Below the pieces are notes generated by a model. It was given only the letters and a program-made list of their open reading frames with translations. It searched no databases and was not told the origin of the DNA. A program made the translations under genes and the position numbers. A stretch of 64,000 nt of DNA from a virus, in IMG/VR virus record IMGVR_UViG_3300037486_000582, positions 44,578-108,577 of that record, one strand, 5' to 3'. Positions 9,261 to 17,951 of this stretch are shown piece by piece (position 1 is the first letter of the stretch; every line of letters begins with the position of its first letter).

Positions 9261-10859
9261 TCATCCGATGGCGCGAACTCCAGACGACGACGATGAAGAC
9301 GCCCGCCGGCCGGTGTCGCGACGGAGTTTCCGCTCGTACATGCGCGCCGCTTCCCGCGCGATCCAGGAGGCCATGAGCCGGTCGCCGGTGTGACCTTGCG
9401 GGTCGTAGGCCAGCATGTCGTCGATCCAGTCGGCGACGCCCCTGGCGACGCGCCGGGAACCGACTTCGCAGGGGATGAGCCACCGGGAAGCCGCCATCTC
9501 CGCGGCGAGGCTCTCGACGCCGTACTCCGGGGACAGCTTGTTGCGGCCCGTGGTGAAAGCGCGGACGCGCATCCCAGGAGCGCGTTCCCTGACCCACTGG
9601 ACGAGGAAGTCCTGAGCAGCGTTGTTCTCCACGACGACCGTCGAGCGGAAGCGTTCGTTCACCGAGACGACCCGGTCGATGATCTCCGGGCCGCTCCACC
9701 GCCCCGCCTGAACCTCCAGCACTTGGCGCATCCCATTTGGCCAGAGCAGCAGCGTGAACAAGGCGCTCTTGCCGGACCCCGGCCGTGCGCTGATCGCGAG
9801 GTCGACGCCGGTGATGGTCATGAAGCCGGCCGGCATCCCGCCCATCTCGAGCAACTCCTCCGTCAGACTCATCTCGGCGGCGAACTCGGGGTCGCGCTCC
9901 GCGATGTCTTGCAGACTGCTGTACGTCGCGAACCCTTCGCCGAGCGCCAGGCACTGCTCGATCCACGACCGCTGGAACCGCGCGGTGCTCTCGTCGCGCG
10001 GCTGGCAGAGCATCTGACGAGAGAACTCGATCGGCCCGAGCACCTGGGTTCGGACGTGCTCGATCCGGTCCAGCGGCCACCGCTCCGGCCAGGCCAGCTT
10101 GCCGTCCTGGTCCAAGACGGGAAACCGCATCGAGTGCCACCCCTGGCGCTCCAAGTTGTGGGCCATGTCCTTCGGGTGCCAAGCGTTCGTCAGGAGGCAG
10201 ACCCACGCACCCTTCGCGAGCCGCGGGAAGGCGGAAGCGCGAATCCACTCCTCGATCTTGTCCCGCTGGTAGTTGGTGCGTGTGTTGTTCTCGGTCAGGA
10301 CGTCGTCGATGATGAGCCCGTCGAGCCGCGCGCCCTGGATGGTTCCTCCCTCCGGCGAGTAGGCTTGCAGGGACGGGTCCTTGATGCCGCCCGGACGCTC
10401 CACTTCCAACGAAACGTCGGTCCAGAGCGTGCCGCGACGAAGGTCTGGGAAGACCTGGTGGAGTATCTGGTTCTCGATGATGTGCTGCTGCGCGGTGCGG
10501 ATGATCTTCTTTGCCTGGCTCTGCGTCGCGGACAGAACTGCGTACCGCCGACGCTGGTCCTTCCCGAGCAGCCAGAGGACGCGGGCGATGGCGAGCTGCT
10601 GTGTCTTTCCGCTCTCGGGGAACGCCCAGATGACCACGTTGCGGTAGCGCTCGATGGCGTAGTGCCAGGCTGCCTGGAAGGGCTTCACCTGGATGTGGTT
10701 CCCCGTCTCCTCGTCCCGGAGGACCATCTCGCAGAACGCGGGACAGTCCCGCCGCGCCAGACGGAGCATCGCCGCCCACGCAAGCTGCGCCTGCTCACCG
10801 ATACCATCCGTCGGCGCGTCGCGCGCCACGCCCGTTCCAATGCCCATCGGCCCAAGCAT
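9261..10859 (-). CDS. terL: Terminase large subunit
   Basis: 532 residues from ATG 10859 (a second ATG at 10847 is possible; neither has a strong ribosome site). The ATPase half has a deviant Walker A, AFPESGKT, near residues 80-87, and a Walker B LDGLIIDDV near 179-187. The nuclease half has ITGVDLAIS near 340, the first Asp of the RNase H-like site, with further acidic residues (VVVENNA; ADWIDDM). This protein cuts concatemeric phage DNA and pumps it through the portal. It opens the leftward packaging and head operon and is transcribed away from promoter cassette A. The tail is Ser/Arg-rich low complexity. Confidence 0.93.
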   Translation of the reverse strand: MLGPMGIGTGVARDAPTDGIGEQAQLAWAAMLRLARRDCPAFCEMVLRDEETGNHIQVKPFQAAWHYAIERYRNVVIWAFPESGKTQQLAIARVLWLLGKDQRRRYAVLSATQSQAKKIIRTAQQHIIENQILHQVFPDLRRGTLWTDVSLEVERPGGIKDPSLQAYSPEGGTIQGARLDGLIIDDVLTENNTRTNYQRDKIEEWIRASAFPRLAKGAWVCLLTNAWHPKDMAHNLERQGWHSMRFPVLDQDGKLAWPERWPLDRIEHVRTQVLGPIEFSRQMLCQPRDESTARFQRSWIEQCLALGEGFATYSSLQDIAERDPEFAAEMSLTEELLEMGGMPAGFMTITGVDLAISARPGSGKSALFTLLLWPNGMRQVLEVQAGRWSGPEIIDRVVSVNERFRSTVVVENNAAQDFLVQWVRERAPGMRVRAFTTGRNKLSPEYGVESLAAEMAASRWLIPCEVGSRRVARGVADWIDDMLAYDPQGHTGDRLMASWIAREAARMYERKLRRDTGRRASSSSSSGVRAIG

Positions 10860-10920
10860 ACCGCACTGTGACGCGCGCCGCGACCGCAACGGAAGCGGCG
10901 GACGAGCAACGTCCTACAGC

Positions 10921-11059
10921 CTCCGATAAATCGTCCGGGGGATCACACACTATAATCCACTGGCATTATTGGAGAAACACGGACGTCCTCCAGTAATCGT
11001 CCTGGGATGTCTTGCAGGATACCGCCGGGTTTCCTATAAAGGGTGGTGGAGGCGACGCG
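10921..11059 (+). promoter_or_regulatory. Promoter cassette A (one of four near-identical copies)
   Basis: A -35 TTGCAG and -10 TATAAA are separated by exactly 17 bases; the spacer with flanks (11017-11034, GGATACCGCCGGGTTTCC) is a degenerate copy of the palindrome seen perfectly in copies B and D. Two boxes, TCGTCC followed by GGGG or TGGG, lie upstream at 10931 and 10997, 66 bp apart. After the -10 comes GGGTGGTGGAGG, the ribosome site of the gene at 11060, so the leader would be only about 20 nt. The layout suggests a repressor or activator acting at the palindrome and a second factor at the upstream boxes. Confidence 0.75.
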
Positions 11060-11461
11060 ATGGGAAAGAAAGACGGGACGCGGGTAGCGAGAGTGGTCGA
11101 CGCGGGGCACCCGTTGCACGGCCAGCGGTTCGTGGTCCAGCAGTGGAACAACGGTGCCTGGTACTGCTGGGGCCAGGTAACGTCGTTCAAGAACGGCCAC
11201 CGCCGCCACGAGGGGTCCTGGCGTTTCCAGGAGGCGCAGGTCGAAGTCGTCGAGGTCGCGGACTCGGGCGTGGCGCTCTCGATGTCCCTGTTCGAGCAGT
11301 GCCGCCAAGACCTCCGCCGCCGCGGCGCGATGATCTACCGGAACACGATCGTGAAGCCGCCGCACAGCGAGCGGTTTGTGAAGATGGCGCGGGAGCTTGG
11401 AATGGCTCTCGAGTCCCTGACGACCGATGACGAGCGAACCATAAACGAGATGCTGGAGTAG
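11060..11461 (+). CDS. Hypothetical protein under promoter cassette A (133 aa)
   Basis: Not recognised. An N-terminal SH3-like beta segment (RVARVVDAGHPLHGQRFVVQQWNNG) leads into VTSFKNGHRRHEGSWRFQEAQVEVVEV, then a helical C-terminus. The start was chosen at ATG 11060 because GGTGGAGG precedes it; an upstream in-frame ATG would fall inside the promoter. It is one of the few rightward genes, first in a two-gene operon with the winged-helix-like protein that follows. Confidence 0.75.
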   Translation: MGKKDGTRVARVVDAGHPLHGQRFVVQQWNNGAWYCWGQVTSFKNGHRRHEGSWRFQEAQVEVVEVADSGVALSMSLFEQCRQDLRRRGAMIYRNTIVKPPHSERFVKMARELGMALESLTTDDERTINEMLE

Positions 11462-11470
11462 GAGACGAAC

Positions 11471-12349
11471 ATGACGAAGGCGAACGAGAACACGAAGGCG
11501 ATCAAGGTCACGGCGAAGGAGCTCGCGATCCTTCAGGGCATCGTGAGGAGCGAGTTCCAAGACTTCGGGGCCGGCGGCCCCGTCGGCCAGTACGTCTGGT
11601 CATGGAGTGCGACGTCGAACGCGGGCGATGCGATCAAGAGCCAGCGCAGCGCGGGCGGTGTTGTGGCATCCCTGGTCAAGAAGGGTCTCGCGACCCAGAT
11701 GGACGAAGGTCGGGACGCGTGCCTCGCGGTGACCGCGCTCGGCTTTGCCGCCTACCAGGCCAACCTCGCGGTGACCGAGCCCGCCCCGGTTGCCGAGCCC
11801 GCCCCGGTTGCCGAGCCCGCCCCGGTTGCCGAGCCCACCGCCGAGGAGCTGGACGTGATCCGCCGCGCCGTCGAGGACCTCGCCCTGGATGAGCCCGGCA
11901 CGAGCCCCGTCGACGTCCCGCTGTATGCGACGATGACCAGCGCGCTCGCGGCGTCCCTGGCCACGAAGGGCTTGGCCGTCGTGACCGAGGTGCGCGCCCG
12001 GGACGCCTTCATGGCGATTACCCAGCGCGGGTACGACGCCGTCGCGGCGACGGTGCGCGTTGCCGCCGCGGTCCCCGCCGAGGAGCCGGCCCCGGTCGAG
12101 GTCAAGAGCTATGCCGAGCGCCTGGCCGCGATCCTCGGGGCCGGCTGCGCCGTGAACACGAACGGTACCCTTCGCGTCGGCGACGCCGCGCTCGCCAAGC
12201 TCGAGGAGCTTCTGCCCGGTCACGACTACGCGACCAACTTCCCAGAGAGCGGGCTCCTGGAGACCGGGATCAAGATCAACAAGAACAGCATCACCGTCTA
12301 CCCGATCCGGATCGGAACCTTCCTCGTCGCGCTCGGGGACCTCTGCTGA
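11471..12349 (+). CDS. Repeat-containing protein with two winged-helix-like domains and an AVNTNGTLRVG domain (292 aa)
   Basis: Two related helical segments (KELAILQGIVRSEF...LVKKGLA and AEELDVIRRAVED...LATKGLA) look like tandem winged-helix units ending in conserved ALGF / TQRGY elements. They are joined by three exact EPAPVA repeats, encoded by three perfect 18-bp tandem units at 11777-11830. The C-terminal about 80 residues, with AVNTNGTLRVGDAALAKLEEL, closely match the N-terminus of the protein at 18517-19110, which is also driven by a cassette. A DNA-binding regulatory role is inferred from the fold pattern. The cassette-linked duplication points to a shared partner or signal. Confidence 0.78.
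   Translation: MTKANENTKAIKVTAKELAILQGIVRSEFQDFGAGGPVGQYVWSWSATSNAGDAIKSQRSAGGVVASLVKKGLATQMDEGRDACLAVTALGFAAYQANLAVTEPAPVAEPAPVAEPAPVAEPTAEELDVIRRAVEDLALDEPGTSPVDVPLYATMTSALAASLATKGLAVVTEVRARDAFMAITQRGYDAVAATVRVAAAVPAEEPAPVEVKSYAERLAAILGAGCAVNTNGTLRVGDAALAKLEELLPGHDYATNFPESGLLETGIKINKNSITVYPIRIGTFLVALGDLC
11777..11830 (+). repeat. Three perfect 18-bp tandem repeats inside a coding region
   Basis: GAGCCCGCCCCGGTTGCC occurs three times head to tail and encodes EPAPVA each time, followed by a partial fourth unit. Copy number could change by slippage without breaking the frame, altering the linker between the two winged-helix-like units. Confidence 0.85.
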
Positions 12350-12631
12350 CCGGCCGCGGCGCTCCTCCCTTTCGCCTCCCAGACCACACCCAGACGCCCC
12401 GCCGCCCGACCCGGGCCGGCGTCCGTCACGCCGACCGAGATGAGCACGGCTGCCGCCCCCAGCGCCGAGCACGACCAACCAGGTCTAGTCGGGGTCGTCC
12501 GCCCCCAGCCTCGGAGCGACATGGCCGCACCAGGCGACCTTGGCGCTGGGGGCCACCGCCCTAGCTCGAGCCGGCCAGTATCGCTTGGCGTGGCCAAGCT
12601 GCTCCGGTGCGGACGAGTCGCGTCGGCGGCC
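12350..12631. other. Convergent intergenic region without a supported gene
   Basis: Lies between the ends of the rightward operon and the leftward glycosyltransferase gene. Only short, compositionally poor reading frames are present; the longest minus-strand candidate from 12523 lacks a ribosome site. It probably holds the terminators of both operons, though no single stem stands out. Confidence 0.5.
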
Positions 12632-13651
12632 CTACTGCCACCCGAGGGCTTGGACCAGAAGGGGTGCCACGACCGCCGGCGAGTGCGCAGCCAGCGTGCG
12701 CCCCGCCCCGTCGGCGAGCACGGCCGTGTCGGAGGCAGAAGGCGGCGAGGACAGGAGCCGGGCGAGCGCCTCCGACGACCCGACCGAAAGGCAGTTGACG
12801 CCCGGGGCAAGCTCGCCACCCGGGCGCAGCCAGCCGTCGTGTACGACCAGAGCCGCGCCCGCGTCCCAGGCCTCAAAGAACGTGTACTGCGTCCCTCCGC
12901 CGTCGTCTCGGATGGTGCTCATGTCGACGACGTACTCGGCCTGCCCCGCGATGAGAAGGGGAGCGTCGGCCGTCTTCGGAAACCGCCCGCGGTAGTACCG
13001 CGCCTCCCAGCCCGGGCAAGCCTTCTCGAGCTTGTGGAAGGCGTACAGCCTGTTGACTGCGCCGTAGATGTGGCAGCGGCCGCGGTCGCCCGGCGGCAGC
13101 GCGTCGAAGGCTGGGACGACAAGGTGCGTCCCCTTGTCGAAGTCGACCCTGGACAGGGTAACCGCCCGCTCGGACCGCGGGTGCTGGCTGCTCACCGCCC
13201 GGCGGACGTAGGGGTGTGGAACGAAGGTAACCCGACTGACACCTCGGCGCCGGACGTTCTCCACGTTCGTCGGCCGGATGACCACGACGCGGCGGCGGTG
13301 CCGCTCGATGCACTCCATGAGCGGCGGGGTCATCTCGGTCGGGTCGTGGAGGATGATGTCGGCCCCGGCACGGAGCAGCGCCTCCGTTGCCTCGGCGTGC
13401 GTCCGCCAGTACGAACAGGTGATGAGTCCCTGTCCCGCCGCCTTCAGGTCGCGGAGCATCGTGTCGAGCGACGTGGAGAAGGCACGGACGCCGTGACTCC
13501 ACGGCTTGTCGCCTCGCGCGTCCCGCTTGGCGAGTCGGTAGAGCATGGGGCAGTGGCCGGTGCGCTCGAGCGCAAGGGCAAGGTGGGCCGTGTAGGACAC
13601 GAAGCCGCCGAACGCCACGTCGGTCAGGTAGAACAGGGGCGCGACCGTCAC
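12632..13651 (-). CDS. Glycosyltransferase-like protein (GT-B, group 1 type)
   Basis: 339 residues from GTG 13651, preceded by AGGGGAGGG. The N-terminal half shows a Rossmann-type start, FYLTDVAFGGFVSYTAHLALAL, with the Gly-rich loop typical of GT-B enzymes. The C-terminal half has VTLSRVDFDKGTHLVVPAF, VYVVD-like strands and FFEAWDAGAALVVHDG, matching the E-x7-E nucleotide-sugar site pattern (FEAWDAGAAL). Such enzymes move sugars from nucleotide donors to acceptors, in phages often modified bases or virion or host glycans. It sits directly after a radical SAM gene and a ParB-like gene, an arrangement that could be a DNA or protein modification cassette. Confidence 0.75.
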   Translation of the reverse strand: MTVAPLFYLTDVAFGGFVSYTAHLALALERTGHCPMLYRLAKRDARGDKPWSHGVRAFSTSLDTMLRDLKAAGQGLITCSYWRTHAEATEALLRAGADIILHDPTEMTPPLMECIERHRRRVVVIRPTNVENVRRRGVSRVTFVPHPYVRRAVSSQHPRSERAVTLSRVDFDKGTHLVVPAFDALPPGDRGRCHIYGAVNRLYAFHKLEKACPGWEARYYRGRFPKTADAPLLIAGQAEYVVDMSTIRDDGGGTQYTFFEAWDAGAALVVHDGWLRPGGELAPGVNCLSVGSSEALARLLSSPPSASDTAVLADGAGRTLAAHSPAVVAPLLVQALGWQ

Positions 13652-13662
13652 GGAACCCTCCC

Positions 13663-14934
13663 CTACGCCCGCTCGGCGTTCCAGTAGTAGATCAAGTCGC
13701 CGTTCTCGTCCTTGCCCTCCGGCCGGATGACGCCTTCGAAGTAGCGGTATGGGGAGCGCCCGCGGTTCGGATTGTTCCAGAGCCAGTGCAGGAGGTCGTA
13801 CATGGACTGGTGCCAGATCTTCGACGCGCCTTCCACCGTGCCCCAGTTGAGGACGCGGGCGCGGATGTTCTTGAGCAGCCTCAAGTCCTTCTCGAAGTCG
13901 CTCCAACGGACTGAGCCGTTTCTGCGAGCCAGGACGAGCGCCTCGGTGAACTGGCCTCGGCTGTAGTTCCAGGTCGGGGGCAACCCGCAGCAGGAGCCGT
14001 TCGCGCAGCGCTCCTTGAAGTGGGCGTCCGAGACGTAGAAGCGCAAGCCGACCTCCTTGCACAGCTCCTCCATCCGGTCGATGACGGGCCGCTTCACGTT
14101 CCGGTTGAGCCGCATGTAACCGCGCATCGCCGAGTACCGCTTGTAGAAGGCGTACAGGTCGAAGCCGGCGAGCTTCGACATCTCGTGGAAGTGGAGCCGC
14201 CCGCCCGGGCTGCGCTCCTCCATGCAGAAGTACTCGGTGCTGAGCGCCGTCGCCCCGGCACTGGCCGCGTCACGGATGAGTTGCTCGTAGGTCGCGTCGC
14301 TGATCCCAGGGATGAAGGGGCGTAGCCGAAGGGTCACGCCACCCTTGTTCAGCTTGGCGTACTTCTCCATCGCCCGGAGGCGCTCCATTGGGCTCGGCAC
14401 ACCCTTCTCGACCTTCCGGGCGAGTTCCTGGTCGCCCGTGACGATCGAGATCTTCATGTTCCAGTTGTCCTGACCTCGGAAGATGTCCGTGTACCGCTCG
14501 TCGTCGAGCCACCAGGTCCCCTTCGTGCTGAAGCAGATGGGGTAGTCGAGGTCGCGCCAGAACCGGAGCAGCTCCAACCCAACGCCGTACCGCTTCTCGA
14601 ACGGGCAGAACGGGTCGGACAACCCGCCCCACTGAAGGACCTTCCGCGCCCGGATGAAGTCGGTGAAGCGATGGTCCGTGGTCGGGTCGAGCCACAGCCG
14701 CATGACCCGGTCGACGTTGACGGGGACGGCCTCGTGGCTCCAATACTTGTCCTTGCACTTCCCGACCCCGCGGGAGAACTGCGAGAAGCAGTACAGGCAG
14801 AAGTACCCGCACACGCTGTACTGGTCGAAGGTGACCGGCATCGAGCAGTCGGCGACCTCCGCGGAGCAGCGCGGCGAATCGTAGAACCGCTGAAGCCGTG
14901 CCTTCGGCCGGCCGTCACTCGTTTCCGCTGCCAT
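13663..14934 (-). CDS. Radical SAM enzyme, spore-photoproduct-lyase-like type
   Basis: 423 residues. The CxxxCxxC cluster motif is at Cys42, Cys46 and Cys49 (VCGYFCLYCF). LQWGGLSDPFCPFEKRYG resembles the SPL-like subgroup signature (GxxSDPxxPxE). STKG, ISIVTG and LRLRPFIPGI follow as TIM-barrel strands. Several extra Cys (FCMEE, KERCANGSCCG) in the second half could bind an auxiliary cluster. The start overlaps the ParB-like gene by 20 bases. Substrate unknown: DNA lesion, modified base or peptide are all possible. It is one of three radical SAM genes in this window. Confidence 0.85.
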   Translation of the reverse strand: MAAETSDGRPKARLQRFYDSPRCSAEVADCSMPVTFDQYSVCGYFCLYCFSQFSRGVGKCKDKYWSHEAVPVNVDRVMRLWLDPTTDHRFTDFIRARKVLQWGGLSDPFCPFEKRYGVGLELLRFWRDLDYPICFSTKGTWWLDDERYTDIFRGQDNWNMKISIVTGDQELARKVEKGVPSPMERLRAMEKYAKLNKGGVTLRLRPFIPGISDATYEQLIRDAASAGATALSTEYFCMEERSPGGRLHFHEMSKLAGFDLYAFYKRYSAMRGYMRLNRNVKRPVIDRMEELCKEVGLRFYVSDAHFKERCANGSCCGLPPTWNYSRGQFTEALVLARRNGSVRWSDFEKDLRLLKNIRARVLNWGTVEGASKIWHQSMYDLLHWLWNNPNRGRSPYRYFEGVIRPEGKDENGDLIYYWNAERA

Positions 14935-15676
14935 GCTGCGTCCCAGCGCCACGCCCGGCGACCTCGTCGGCCATCCGCTGAAGCTCCTGCACAGGGTAGA
15001 TGATGCGGTTCGTGCGGAAGGGCACGCCGAAGCACCTCTCCAGCCACGTCCGCTCCGCCTCGCCCTTGAAGACGATGATGAGCCGTTCGCTCTGGAGTGA
15101 GTCGTCCTCGGCATCGAGCGGCGGAAGCGGGTCCGGGCGGAGCCCGGAGTCCTGCGTCCGAGACAGCCGACCATAGTCGATGCCTCCGGGCGCGTTGGGC
15201 TGGTCGGGCACCTGGAAGGTGACCGGGGCGAGCAACTCGTCGATGTTCAGGTCCGGGATGCGGGTGCTCTCGATGATCGCCTGGACCTCGTCCTCGCTCA
15301 TCCCCATCCCGCTGAAGAACGTGGTCTCGGGGTTCCAGTCGGCATAGCGGCTGTTGAGCTGGAGCAGCTTCGCGGCTGCGTCTTGACGGTCCTTCGCCCG
15401 GACCTCGACGTAGACGATGGGCGGGATGGTCCAGCCTTCCTGCTCCAGCGACCGCAGCGCGGCACACGTCTGGTGTCCGTCGAGGATCAGCGGCGAGCCC
15501 TCCTCGTCGCGCCACACGAACTTCGGCACGAACTGGCCGTAGCTCGTGAGACTGGACTTCAGCTTGGCGAGCGCCTCCTCGTCCAGCGGCTTCTTCAGGT
15601 CGCCCTGGAAGTCGCGGAGTTCCGTGTACGGAATGGTCGGTAGGCTGTGTGGGTTGTCGATCTGCAGCGTAGGCAT
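14915..15676 (-). CDS. ParB/Srx-like nuclease-domain protein
   Basis: 253 residues. The N-terminal domain matches the ParB-like fold: a Leu/Pro-rich start, LDEEALAKLKSSLTSYGQFVPKFVW, then LILDGHQTCAALRSL, the DGH (R/Q) motif. The C-terminal part has a second strand-helix unit (SERLIIVFKGEAERTWLERCFGV) as in phage DUF4417/ParB-linked proteins. The ATG at 15676 has GGGGAAGGA upstream. Phage ParB-like proteins can cut DNA or bind CTP; here it heads an operon with a radical SAM enzyme and a glycosyltransferase. Confidence 0.82.
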   Translation of the reverse strand: MPTLQIDNPHSLPTIPYTELRDFQGDLKKPLDEEALAKLKSSLTSYGQFVPKFVWRDEEGSPLILDGHQTCAALRSLEQEGWTIPPIVYVEVRAKDRQDAAAKLLQLNSRYADWNPETTFFSGMGMSEDEVQAIIESTRIPDLNIDELLAPVTFQVPDQPNAPGGIDYGRLSRTQDSGLRPDPLPPLDAEDDSLQSERLIIVFKGEAERTWLERCFGVPFRTNRIIYPVQELQRMADEVAGRGAGTQHGSGNE

Positions 15677-15698
15677 GGGCTCTGTTCCTTCCCCTTAT

Positions 15699-15714
15699 CC
15701 GCCCTCGCGGGCGG
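15699..15714. terminator. Short GC hairpin between ParB-like gene and zinc protein gene
   Basis: CCGCCC at 15699-15704 pairs with GGGCGG at 15709-15714 over a TCGC loop. It lies in the 79-base gap upstream of the ParB-like gene and may end the preceding small operon. Confidence 0.4.
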
Positions 15715-15755
15715 GAACGGGGTTCATCATAGAACAGGAAGCGCGGGCGGGGAAG

Positions 15756-16019
15756 CTAGGCGGTGAAGGTCTGGAAGGAGCAGGCGGGGCGGCTGGAGTC
15801 GACGCGGAAGCCTTCCGCGCCGTACTGCGCGCACTGCCACCACCCGGTCAGTGCCGAGTTGCGGCGAAGCGAAGCGCCGCACTGAGGGCAGCACCCAGTC
15901 GCCACGACCGTCTGAGCCTCGGCCTGGAGCCGGGCGATGTACGCGGCGTGGCACTTGTTGCAGCGAGTCGCGTACCGGCTCATCACACGTCCACAGGCAC
16001 AACGATTCCTGGTTGCCAT
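15756..16019 (-). CDS. Small double zinc-ribbon protein (87 aa)
   Basis: Cysteine pairs CACG, CNKC, CPQC and the later C/C residues (WWQCAQYG, PACSFQ) give two probable zinc ribbons. It is the second gene of the operon driven by cassette B; its ATG follows the upstream stop by one base. No catalytic motif is visible. Confidence 0.7.
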   Translation of the reverse strand: MATRNRCACGRVMSRYATRCNKCHAAYIARLQAEAQTVVATGCCPQCGASLRRNSALTGWWQCAQYGAEGFRVDSSRPACSFQTFTA

Positions 16020-16020
16020 C

Positions 16021-16431
16021 TCAGACCTCCTCGTCCATTCCCTGTTCGCGCTTCTGCTCGTCGGTCATCGCCGCCGCGCCGCAGGCGCAGCAGACCTCGC
16101 CGTCCCACCAGCGTTCGCAGTGCGTATCGCCCGGCCGGGCAGGGCACCGCTCCTCGGGCTCCCACGCGCTGTCCGGGTCGTCGTCCGCGGCCGCCGCCGC
16201 GTCAGCCTCGGCGGCGGTCTTCTGGGCGTGCGGCCCGTCGGCCTCGAGCGGCAGGCAGTCGGTGAAGAGGGCGAGCAGATCGCCGCTGACGACCAGGTGG
16301 CCGTCGGCGTCCACGCTCGCGTCGCGGTCCAACTCGGCAATGTCGGCGGGAGCGTCGGTGTCGCATCCGACGATCTCTGCCACGCATGCGATCTCCCTCG
16401 GGTCCGTCACGGTCAGCTCGTTTCGCGTCAT
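16021..16431 (-). CDS. Acidic hypothetical protein under promoter cassette B (136 aa)
   Basis: Starts MTRNELTVTDPREIAC at ATG 16431, preceded by GGTGGTGGAGG. The middle is strongly acidic and Ala-rich. The C-terminal part has CxARPGDTHCERWW and CCAC, which could form a small zinc site. Its role is unknown; it is first in a short operon after cassette B. Confidence 0.72.
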   Translation of the reverse strand: MTRNELTVTDPREIACVAEIVGCDTDAPADIAELDRDASVDADGHLVVSGDLLALFTDCLPLEADGPHAQKTAAEADAAAAADDDPDSAWEPEERCPARPGDTHCERWWDGEVCCACGAAAMTDEQKREQGMDEEV

Positions 16432-16570
16432 CTTCAGCCTCCACCACCCTTTATAGGAAACCCGCGGGTTTCCCACAACACATCCCGGGACGATTATCTG
16501 GAGGCTTGCCAGTTCGCCCTGTGTTTCCGCAGGATTATTAGGAGTGATCCCCCGGACGATTTCTGGATGC
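16432..16570 (-). promoter_or_regulatory. Promoter cassette B
   Basis: -35 TTGTGG and -10 TATAAA at 17-bp spacing; perfect 18-bp palindrome GGAAACCCGCGGGTTTCC at 16456-16473; TCGTCC boxes with 5' ends at 16559 and 16493 (66 bp apart); GGTGGTGGAGG ribosome site before ATG 16431. Nearly identical to cassette D in the promoter core. Confidence 0.8.
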
Positions 16571-16598
16571 GCACCGGAGCCGCGCGACGTGGAGGAAG

Positions 16599-17951
16599 TC
16601 AGACGGTGGGGAGCGGGGTCACGGCCACGTCCTCGACGATGACCGCCTGAAGCTCGCGGCGCGATCCCGCCGTGAAGCACCGCCCGTCAGACAGCGTGGC
16701 GGAGAAGGCGCCGTCGTTCAGCGCCCAGGAGCCGATGACCGCCTTCGTGGCGTCGTCGGTGACGTCTCCGTCGCGGGACAGGATGGCCCAGAACCCAGCC
16801 GGCTTCGACGACGTGCCGCGGGTCAGCTTCTCACCGTCCCGGACGTTGAGCCCGAGCAGCCGCGCCAGCGCAGCCAGCGCCGGACCGGTCACGTTCACGC
16901 TGACGACACCGGCCGTCGCGCCGGTGCCGAGCGCCCCGGCGACCGCGGCGAGCAACGCGGCGGTGTCGACCAGGCCACCCATCGGGTTCAGGATGACGAC
17001 GGCGCCGTCGCGCGCCAGCTCGCCGGAGGCGTTCATGGCGGCGACGATCTGCTCGAACCCAGCCCGCTGGACCTTGGAAGCCACACCAACGAGCCGCGCG
17101 AGCTCCGAGCCCGGCCGGCCCCGGCCGTCCGCGAGAACGAGAGCCATCCTGTCGCAGACGCCTGCGCTGCGGAGGGCTGCCGCTGCAGCCGAGGCCTCGG
17201 CCGGAGCGACGCCGTTCGTCGCGGGCTCCGGCGCCTTCTTCGGCTTGGCCGCGGGCGCGGCGACGGGTTCGGCCTTCGGGGTCCGCGCCTTCCCGGTCCG
17301 GCGCTTCGCGACCGTGGCGCCCAGGGTGGCCTGGACGGCGGGCGGCTCGTCCGCCTCGAGCGCGATGGGCTGGCCGGCCTCCTCGCGCATGAACGAGAGC
17401 GCCTCGGGCGAAGGGGCGTCCGCCGCGGGCTTGCCGCACCGGATGCAGAAGCCGTCCGCGTCCCGGTTGTGGCTCTGGTCGTCGCAGAAGGCGCAGAGGT
17501 CGATGGCGGGCGGCTCGGTGGCGACGGGCACCAGCACGCCGGCGTGCTCGGCCTTCTGTGCGGCGGTCGTGACCACGAGCGCCCAGCTCACGCGAGGGAC
17601 GCGCGTCGCGCGGGCGACGAGCCCTTCGGCCTCCATCTGCTCGAGCGCGTAGCGGATGCGATGCCCGGGAACAGCTGCCATGAGCGACTCCCCGGCGGTG
17701 TGGGCCACGGTCGCGGTCGGCATCGGGGCTTCGGCCCGGCTCAGCACGACGGCGATGGCGTTGCGGATCGCGGTGGTGTCGATCTTCTGGGTTCCCTGCG
17801 TCATGGTCCTAGCCTCCCTCTCGCAACCGCCCGTGGCGGCCAGCTCGGCGGCGGTCCCGTCGCCGCCAGTTGCCTCATTGAGCGAAGCCGCGACCATCGC
17901 AGCCTCGTTGCTCTCGAACTCGGTCCCTGTCCCGAAGCGGCTCACGGTCAC
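16599..17951 (-). CDS. Winged-helix and zinc-ribbon containing protein (450 aa)
   Basis: A helical winged-helix-like region (AIRNAIAVVLSRAE...LEQMEAEGLVARATRVPRVSW) is followed by a zinc ribbon CAFCDDQSHNRDADGFCIRC, an Ala/Lys/Pro linker and a helical C-terminal domain. GTG 17951 overlaps the upstream stop (GTGA) and is used here; ATG 17804 (401 aa) has a better ribosome site (GAGAGGGAGG) and may be the real or a second start. It is the last gene of the operon driven by cassette C. A regulatory or nucleic-acid-binding role is inferred. Confidence 0.7.
   Translation of the reverse strand: MTVSRFGTGTEFESNEAAMVAASLNEATGGDGTAAELAATGGCEREARTMTQGTQKIDTTAIRNAIAVVLSRAEAPMPTATVAHTAGESLMAAVPGHRIRYALEQMEAEGLVARATRVPRVSWALVVTTAAQKAEHAGVLVPVATEPPAIDLCAFCDDQSHNRDADGFCIRCGKPAADAPSPEALSFMREEAGQPIALEADEPPAVQATLGATVAKRRTGKARTPKAEPVAAPAAKPKKAPEPATNGVAPAEASAAAAALRSAGVCDRMALVLADGRGRPGSELARLVGVASKVQRAGFEQIVAAMNASGELARDGAVVILNPMGGLVDTAALLAAVAGALGTGATAGVVSVNVTGPALAALARLLGLNVRDGEKLTRGTSSKPAGFWAILSRDGDVTDDATKAVIGSWALNDGAFSATLSDGRCFTAGSRRELQAVIVEDVAVTPLPTV

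Noticed and set aside
8980-10779. 599-residue minus-strand open frame
   Set aside because: Overlaps the terminase large subunit in another phase and is low complexity; the terminase frame has ATPase and nuclease motifs.
9390-10871. 493-residue plus-strand open frame
   Set aside because: Antisense shadow of the terminase large subunit.
12298-12523. Short minus-strand frame with a hydrophobic patch after the rightward operon
   Set aside because: No ribosome site, Arg/Gly-rich remainder, and its end overlaps the 3' end of the plus-strand gene.
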